From Candidatus Acidiferrum typicum (lineage in GTDB: Bacteria; Acidobacteriota; Terriglobia; Acidiferrales; UBA7541): a stretch of DNA of 36,801 nucleotides. A model generated the notes under the pieces. It had not been told where the DNA came from. It saw only the letters and a program-made list of their open reading frames with translations, and made no database searches. The first letter of the stretch is position 1. Each line of letters starts with the position of its first letter. Made by a program: the position numbers and the translations under genes. Shown here in pieces: positions 32,353 through 36,801 of this stretch. The stretch is taken from NCBI GenBank assembly GCA_025463055.1, contig JAOAPV010000116.1, forward strand, positions 1-36,801, read 5' to 3'.

Positions 32353-33549
32353 ATGACTACAGAGATACATCTACTGGAAATGCTGGGGCATGGCGCCCCA
32401 ATGTTGGAAGTCTTGAACGAACTTTGCAACTTCATCGATGGCAAGTCGCCGGGAGCGATCTCCACCGTTTTCTTGCTCGATAGCGACGGAGTACGACTTC
32501 GCCCGGTTGCGGGGCCAAATGCTCCCAGAACCTGGAAGGAAGAAATCGAAAACTTGGAACTGGCCACCTACGCGGGGTTCTGCAGCAGCGCGGAAGGTCA
32601 GGGAAGAGCCCCGACGGTCGACGATATAGAGAGCGACCCGCTGTTTGCCGTTCACCGCGAAGCCGCTCTACGTGCGGGCTTGCAAATGGCGGCTTTCCAT
32701 CCGATCTTATCGATCGAAAAACAAATTCTGGGGGCCTTGGCCCTCTCCTATCCGCAGCGCCAGAGTTGGCCTAAGCCAGACGCGGAAATAGTCGAACGGG
32801 CCATCCATCTGGCGGCTATCGCCATAGAGTGTCACCGCAATGAACAAGAGCTACGGGAATTCTCCCGGCGGCTCAGCCAATCTCAGGATGACGAACGGCG
32901 CCGCATCGCGCGTGAGTTACACGACAGCAGTGGACAAAAGCTCGCTGTGCTGGCCATGAATTTGGCTATGTTCGAGAGGCAAACGCCTTCCTCAGCAACA
33001 GAAACTCACAAGATGCTCCTGGGGTGCTCCTCCTTAACCAAAGAGATCTCCGACGAGATTCGCACCCTTTCCTATCTATTGCATCCGCCGCTGCTCGATG
33101 AATGCGGCTTGGCATCGTCCCTCCAGATGTATTTCCGGGGAATCAATCGACGCGAGGGCCTGGAGGTGGAATTGAAGATACCGCTCCGCTTGGAGCGATT
33201 ACCCGAAGAAGCCGAACTTGCCATTTTCCGGATTGTCCAGGCGTGCCTTACCAATATTCACCTGCATTCCGGAAGCGACCAGGCCACCGTCAAAATAGAA
33301 TATGTCTCCGATGGATTGGCCGTTACCATCAGTGATCATGGGCGGGGCATACCCAGCGGAGTGCTGGACGGCGCCTCCGTAGGCAAAGGCGCTGGCGTCG
33401 GAATCGTCGGAATGAAAGAGAGAGTAAAACATCTCGGCGGCCGCCTGGAAATCACGACCGGCGCGCACGGCACGCAAGTGACGGCAGTAATTCCCACTCG
33501 CCATTTTCGAAGAGCTAAGTCAGGCATGGCGATTGCAAGCACATGCTAG
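32353..33549 (+). CDS. GAF-domain histidine kinase, NarL-partner (HisKA_3) type
   Basis: A protein of 398 residues, cytoplasmic. The GAF domain (about 10-160) is followed by HisKA_3 with His190 in ERRRIARELHDSSGQK and HATPase_c with Asn301 (CLTNIHLHSGS), DHGRG at 328-332 and GVGIVGMKER at 348-357. The N-box reads QAC where the kinase at 14570 has QEC, so the usual Glu just before it is Ala; activity could be altered. The ribosome site AAGGAGAG lies 15 to 20 bases upstream. It faces away from the response regulator gene, forming a divergent two-component pair inside the island. Confidence 0.92.
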   Translation: MTTEIHLLEMLGHGAPMLEVLNELCNFIDGKSPGAISTVFLLDSDGVRLRPVAGPNAPRTWKEEIENLELATYAGFCSSAEGQGRAPTVDDIESDPLFAVHREAALRAGLQMAAFHPILSIEKQILGALALSYPQRQSWPKPDAEIVERAIHLAAIAIECHRNEQELREFSRRLSQSQDDERRRIARELHDSSGQKLAVLAMNLAMFERQTPSSATETHKMLLGCSSLTKEISDEIRTLSYLLHPPLLDECGLASSLQMYFRGINRREGLEVELKIPLRLERLPEEAELAIFRIVQACLTNIHLHSGSDQATVKIEYVSDGLAVTISDHGRGIPSGVLDGASVGKGAGVGIVGMKERVKHLGGRLEITTGAHGTQVTAVIPTRHFRRAKSGMAIASTC

Positions 33550-33596
33550 CCTCTAAGGTGTTGTGTACTGAGCGTCTATTTTTGTGATGTTTTAGG

Positions 33597-33632
33597 CAAA
33601 TAAAAGGGCCATCCGAAATTAACGGATGGCCC
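33597..33632 (-). terminator. Rho-independent terminator for a minus-strand transcript
   Basis: GGGCCATCCG (33606-33615), 7-nt loop, CGGATGGCCC (33623-33632): a perfect 10-bp stem. Read on the minus strand it is followed by TTTTATTT; on the plus strand no T tract follows. It therefore terminates RNA coming from the right. Confidence 0.75.
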
Positions 33633-33970
33633 GACGTTGGTCGGATATCTCTCGTAGGTATCCTTTTACTTCGTCACTCAAGAAAAAGCATTTCAACGCT
33701 TTCTCTGAGATTTATTAGCGCGATGGTCATACCACCTAAGGCACTAACCTTTGGTTGTCACACCAAAGAACCAAGCAATCGCTCTTCCGCTTAGGTTTTA
33801 GGCGAGTTGCTTTTAAGCTTGCACGTCCTCGCTTGCACGGGAGCTCATTGGGACGCAAAATACCTTTAGTTGACTCACCTTAGCAGGTGCCAACGCCCAT
33901 TACTTACCTTGCGCGTGGCGTGCCACTCTTGGCTGTGGTAGGTCGCGTAAAATCAGGCAGATACGAAAAC
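33597..33970 (-). ncRNA. Candidate structured noncoding RNA
   Basis: A gene-free stretch of about 370 bp with dense hairpins: 33681-33706 (AGAAAAAGC with GCTTTCTCT, one mismatch), 33749-33768 (CTTTGGT, 6-nt loop, ACCAAAG) and 33773-33812 (AAGCAATCGC with GCGAGTTGCTT, one bulge). It ends in the minus-strand terminator. No sizeable protein frame is present. I do not recognise it as tmRNA, RNase P, 6S or SRP RNA from conserved motifs. The 5' end is a guess, since no promoter was identified. Confidence 0.45.
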
Positions 33971-34260
33971 GACTGCTGTCCGGAGCTGTTCCAACGCTTC
34001 TCGATGTTCTTGAGTGGAACACACCGAATCTCGAACTAGCCACGCGAGTCGCAGAAATAGGACCAAACAAGAAAGAGGAATCGTTCTACACAGGCCGGCT
34101 ACAACTGGGGATGCTGCTAGTCAGCGGAAAGCAAAAAGCTCCTGTTGGTTAGAGAATGCTAATAGATCGCGGGGTGAATCTTTTGGGGCAGTTTTACCGA
34201 CTTACTTGGTGAGAGGATTTGTCTGCGCTAACGCGTCTATAGGATTAAATCGGAGTGATA

Positions 34261-34431
34261 ATGAACGACAAGCTGAAGGAGTATTACCGAGTCTCTGCTG
34301 TAGGCATACCCAACGTTCCCATCGTTACAAATGAGGTTGACGCAAAACGAATCAAGCGCGAGATTCTGATGGTTTACCCGGCCGCGACGGTTCGGATTGA
34401 AAAAACGGAGGAGTCCGGCCGAGCGAAATAA
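34261..34431 (+). CDS. Small hypothetical protein, 56 residues
   Basis: ATG 34261 is preceded by GGAG with a 6-nt spacer (CGGAGTGATAATG). The product begins MNDKLKEYYRVSAVGIPNVP, contains VDAKRIKREILMVYPAATVR, and ends in a charged tail. The mix of helix and strand and the good ribosome site support a real gene. No family is recognised. It may be a small regulator encoded by the mobile element. Confidence 0.55.
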   Translation: MNDKLKEYYRVSAVGIPNVPIVTNEVDAKRIKREILMVYPAATVRIEKTEESGRAK

Positions 34432-34504
34432 GTTGCTTTAAGCCCTGTCTTCCTTCTTGGATGATCGGGTATCTGGGGGCATGCAGTGAGGTCGTGCCGA
34501 AAGA

Positions 34505-34908
34505 GTGCAAATGACCACGTTCATTGTCACCGTCACCTTAGCTGTAATCGTTGTACTCGTTGTAAGGCGTGCCTTTCGCGGCCAATCCCGGTTCGCTGAT
34601 GGACACGTGGGGAAAATAGGCGAGCGCCTGGATCTGATGGTTACGCTCGTTGATGTCGTTGCGTTTCAAAAATGGGGGCGGACTCGGCATCGTTTTCGTT
34701 TTCAGGACGCCCAAGGCCATTGCTTTGTGCGTGGAGCGATATCTATGAGGTCTGTATTCCTATTGGCGCTCGTGGTTCAACAAGGATGACCATTACGGAG
34801 CACGCTCACGATCACGGAACCGACGAGACGATTGTACAAAACGTGCGCGTTCGCGCAATCTCGAATCACGAGCACGACGCAAGGGACAGTGCAGCAGGGA
34901 GGCACTAG
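34505..34908 (+). pseudogene. Membrane-anchored OB-like small protein split by a frameshift
   Basis: The first frame (from 34505, or ATG 34511) gives a transmembrane helix (FIVTVTLAVIVVLVV) and then GKIGERLDLMVTLVDVVAFQ and RHRFRFQDAQGHCFV. The continuation W-S-D-I-Y-E-V, MTITEHAHDHGTDETIVQNV lies in another frame, open to 34908. Together they read like a small beta-barrel with D-x-x-G-x-x-F-V-W and T-x-x-E-H motifs. A shift near 34730 breaks it. This could be a real mutation or a sequencing error. Confidence 0.5.
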
Positions 34909-34948
34909 TATTTCTATCTAAGCAGCAATAGGAGGCTCCCGCTGCAGA

Positions 34949-35359
34949 CTATGCATTCATCGGGCTGGATGTTGTCCTCTGCATCTTCTGCTTCCGGAAT
35001 GAAGCAGCGTTATCTGCCTTCAATCCTGAGAGTTGTGTGATCCCTGTTGAACACGGCCAGTCTAGACTCTTCCATTGTCTGAATTTCAGCCGCAAACGCT
35101 GAAGGCCGATTAGTGCTAAACTTTCCTTAATCCGCTTGCTCTGTGCTTGCCTTTGTTCAACTGTCCACTGAGGGGCAACGTTTTGGGAGTGAATGTTGAG
35201 CTTAATCGGCTTAGGTACAGCAGAGCGGATATGACCGCAATGCTTTAGCACCTCCAGAAAATAGGCTTCGCACATCGGAATTCCATAGATTTCTCGGGTA
35301 GCAGCATTGTCGCATTCTGGATCGCTGCACTTCAAAGCGTGTCCCCAATGACCGCACAT
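34949..35359 (-). CDS. Cys/His-rich small protein, PilZ cassette copy 3
   Basis: A protein of 136 residues from ATG 35359 (MCGHWGHALKCSDPEC); an open frame reaches back to 35455, overlapping the PilZ gene by 47 bp. It shares with the gene at 30499 the core LKCSDPEC, YGIPMCEAY, HCGHI and SAVPKPI. The extra N-terminal C-G-H-W-G-H adds possible metal ligands. After QSKRIKES the C-terminus differs completely from copy 2, so the conserved functional unit is probably only the first 80 residues. Family unknown. Confidence 0.65.
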   Translation of the reverse strand: MCGHWGHALKCSDPECDNAATREIYGIPMCEAYFLEVLKHCGHIRSAVPKPIKLNIHSQNVAPQWTVEQRQAQSKRIKESLALIGLQRLRLKFRQWKSLDWPCSTGITQLSGLKADNAASFRKQKMQRTTSSPMNA

Positions 35360-35408
35360 ATATTTCGCAATGGCCGTGCTTCCTAAGAGGAGGGAGTGTC
35401 CCCAACGT

Positions 35409-35753
35409 TCAATTCGAACCTGCCTCGTTCCCACCGGACGGCTGGTAGCAGTCAAATTGAACGCCTACGCCGAAGTGTCCTCTCGTAGAAGTACTAGGTT
35501 CGACTTGCACTACATGGCCTGAGTAAAGCCATTCGTTCGTCGACCCGTTGATCATCTCCGGCATTTTTAGAAAGATTTCCAACGTTGTGCCAACTGGTAT
35601 AACCGAATCTGTTGCAAAGAGAATTCCCCTCTCGGATAAATTCTCAGATTCGCCTAACTCCTCCTGGTTCGCAGATTTCCAGATGCGAACACGAATAAGA
35701 GTCTTGATCTCTTCGCGGACGCTAAGACGGCGGTCTGGTGAGGCCTCTGCCAT
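35409..35753 (-). CDS. Single-domain PilZ protein, cassette copy 3
   Basis: A protein of 114 residues, almost identical to copy 1 over its length. Ligand motifs RLSVR and NLSERG are intact, so it should bind c-di-GMP. The ribosome site is GAGGAAC before ATG 35753, and the promoter-like pair is at 35823-35850. It lies about 4 kb from the other two copies, separated by the two-component pair and the RNA-like region, and about 260 bp from the recombinase remnant. Confidence 0.9.
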   Translation of the reverse strand: MAEASPDRRLSVREEIKTLIRVRIWKSANQEELGESENLSERGILFATDSVIPVGTTLEIFLKMPEMINGSTNEWLYSGHVVQVEPSTSTRGHFGVGVQFDCYQPSGGNEAGSN

Positions 35754-35822
35754 GTGAATGTTCCTCTGCGCTTTAAGAGGGGTGGCGCTGAATAAAAGAA
35801 GGTGCAGGTAAGGGGACTCAAG

Positions 35823-35850
35823 ATTTAACTCGGCGGATCGCAGATAGCAA
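35823..35850 (-). promoter_or_regulatory. Conserved promoter-like pair, PilZ cassette 3
   Basis: On the minus strand TTGCTA (35850-35845), 16-bp spacer, TTAAAT (35828-35823), about 70 bp before the PilZ ATG. Both boxes are identical to those of cassette 2. Homology between cassettes extends to about 35893. Confidence 0.5.
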
Positions 35851-36013
35851 GAATATTCCGTTGAGAAACGTGTTTATTGTAAAGAATTAATCTCACGCTC
35901 CTGCCCTAATCGCGGAGGGAGGAAACCACCTGCAAGTGGACGTATAGCTCCAATTTCGGAGGCTGCGGCTGTCCACGGGGACTTGGGGCGTCCGGTGAAG
36001 CACTACTGTCTGA

Positions 36014-36460
36014 AGTGAAGAAGGAATCATCCAGACTTTCCTGAAAACCAAGAACGGGATGCGCGATGTAGACCTATGCAAGGAACTCGGAGAGATGCTG
36101 CGTGAATTTGTCGGCGACCGTCGCGAGTGATTGCTGTTCCGTACATCGACCGGCGCACAGCTCCTCCAAGCGAACACCTTGCAAGACTCCCTGCATCCCA
36201 TCCTCAAGAAGCTCGAACACCCTAAAGGCGGTTTCAATTTCTTCCGTCGCTTCCGTTTAATGCACGTCGGGAAATCCGAATGCCCGGAATTCCTGCGGCA
36301 CTTCTGGTCTGGACAAGCGCAGCGACACGTCTCCGAGCGTTACATCAAAATGCTACAGGAACGTGCGTTTCGTTTGGATTGGGCCGAGAAGATCGGAATG
36401 GGCTTCAAGCTCCCAAGCGGGCAACCTGGGCAACTTTTGCAAATGAGAAAAACGGCGTAA
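36014..36460 (+). pseudogene. Tyrosine recombinase (integrase) C-terminal remnant with in-frame stop
   Basis: The frame reads LKTKNGMRDVDLCKELGEML, then an in-frame TGA (36128-36130), then LLFRTSTGAQLLQANTLQDS, GFNFFRRFRLMHVGKSECPE and HVSERYIKMLQE. The F-R-R-F-R segment and the R-Y-I-K tyrosine match the catalytic box of phage-type tyrosine recombinases. The N-terminal DNA-binding half and the first catalytic Arg region are not readable upstream. It ends 15 bp before the right half-tRNA copy, the usual place of an integrase next to its attachment site. It cannot make a full enzyme. Confidence 0.8.
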
Positions 36461-36474
36461 GTGTTTTAGGATCT

Positions 36475-36564
36475 GGTGGACGAGAGGGGATTCGAACCCC
36501 CGGCCTCCTCATTGCGAACGGGGAATCACTAAAGCTAAGACGCGTCGCCACAATCAGTTAGCTT
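36475..36564 (-). other. 3' half-tRNA-like sequence, right copy (candidate att site)
   Basis: It is identical to 24880-24915 over 36 bp, then one mismatch, then eight more identical bases. Similarity resumes at CTAAAGCTAAGACGCG. The T arm and acceptor strand are preserved; the anticodon stem (CCCCG/TGAGG) is damaged. Same orientation as the left copy, so the pair forms direct repeats 11.6 kb apart. Confidence 0.65.
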
Positions 36565-36641
36565 TTTGAAAAGGCCGTGAATTGCCCAACTCGCCCAACC
36601 GAATCCTAGCGCTTGCCCGTCACCCGCTCACAACGCGCCAC

Positions 36642-36801
36642 GGAGGCGTACCCGCATCGGAGGGAGAGCACGAGATTCACGGGTTGCGATTCTGGAATGG
36701 AGACCCGACTGTGCAACTGCTCATGGCCGACGATGATCTGGGCGCCATGCTCTTGGAGCGTTGCGAGCCGGGGCCGGCACTACGCGCTCTATCGGAGTGC
36801 G
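36642..36801 (+). pseudogene. 5'-truncated aminoglycoside/hydroxyurea phosphotransferase (APH family), continues past window
   Basis: The frame reads G-G-V-P-A-S-E-G, EHEIHGLRFWNGDPTVQLLM, DDDLGAMLLERCEPGPALRA and LSEC to the window end. This matches the N-lobe of the APH(6)/hydroxyurea phosphotransferase family (E-x-GLRFWNGDPTV, LLLERCEPG), which phosphorylates streptomycin-like aminoglycosides or hydroxyurea. About 60-70 residues that should precede it are missing; no start codon or family sequence is found upstream, where the half-tRNA repeat lies 78 bp away. The rest of the gene is outside the window, so only the 5' truncation can be judged. Confidence 0.7.

Noticed and set aside
33606-33632. 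Terminator for the histidine kinase at 32353-33549
   Set aside because: On the plus strand the stem is not followed by a T tract; the T-rich run lies on the minus-strand side.
34014-34334. 106-residue frame before the 56-residue gene
   Set aside because: Composition is Arg/Ser/Thr-rich without pattern, no ribosome site, and it overlaps the better supported gene at 34261.

Overview
The window looks like a chromosomal segment of a soil Acidobacteriota (Koribacter/Sulfotelmatobacter-like). Reasons: high GC; a gspE-pilM-pilN-pilO-pilP-pseudopilin run; acidobacterial-type TPR, DUF4440-like and AlaX-like proteins; many dispersed GGGCTNNAGCCC palindromes; and GC-rich repeats with a near-identical copy elsewhere in the window. 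The taxonomic call is inference from recognised families; no marker gene is present.

Layout. (1) 1-4444: the 3' part of a type II secretion/type IV pilus-like operon on the + strand, with overlapping genes (ATPase, PilM-, PilN-, PilO-, PilP/GspC-like and a pseudopilin). (2) 4481-6036: a lytic transglycosylase and a Cof-type HAD phosphatase on the - strand, overlapping by 10 bp. (3) 6182-10497: threonine synthase, an AlaX/DHHA1 tRNA-editing protein and a Tat-exported amidase. (4) 10498-19734: a TPR protein, a small Cys/His zinc-binding-like protein, a GAF-PAS histidine kinase, a coiled-coil/four-TM protein and a GT-C-like membrane protein. These are separated by repeat-rich spacers that hold gene relics (the tail of a methyltransferase, a 32-bp scrap of amidase). 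(5) 19735-24677: a DUF4440-like protein whose signal peptide is frameshifted off, a four-TM protein, an OlsB-like acyltransferase, and a MEDS-domain sensor directly coupled to a GAF-PAS-GAF histidine kinase.

(6) 24880-36564 is the most unusual part. It is bounded by two direct copies (about 90 bp) of a 3' half-tRNA-like sequence. A tyrosine recombinase remnant with an in-frame TGA abuts the right copy, and a 5'-truncated aminoglycoside/hydroxyurea phosphotransferase lies just beyond it. I read this as a decayed integrative element. It carries a cyclic-di-GMP theme: a PAS-GGDEF-EAL enzyme, an RsbRD-N-like protein, a divergent NarL-type response regulator/histidine kinase pair, and three copies of a cassette made of a conserved promoter, a small PilZ gene and (in two copies) an overlapping or closely following Cys/His-rich small gene. 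It also holds a LigD-like pseudogene whose catalytic Lys is replaced, a frameshifted OB-like protein, and a gene-free stretch (33.60-33.97 kb) with several hairpins and a minus-strand terminator that may encode a structured RNA.

The PilZ copies keep the RxxxR and NxSxxG ligand motifs, and the GGDEF-EAL protein keeps its visible catalytic motifs. The island could therefore produce, degrade and sense c-di-GMP by itself. That functional link is inference.
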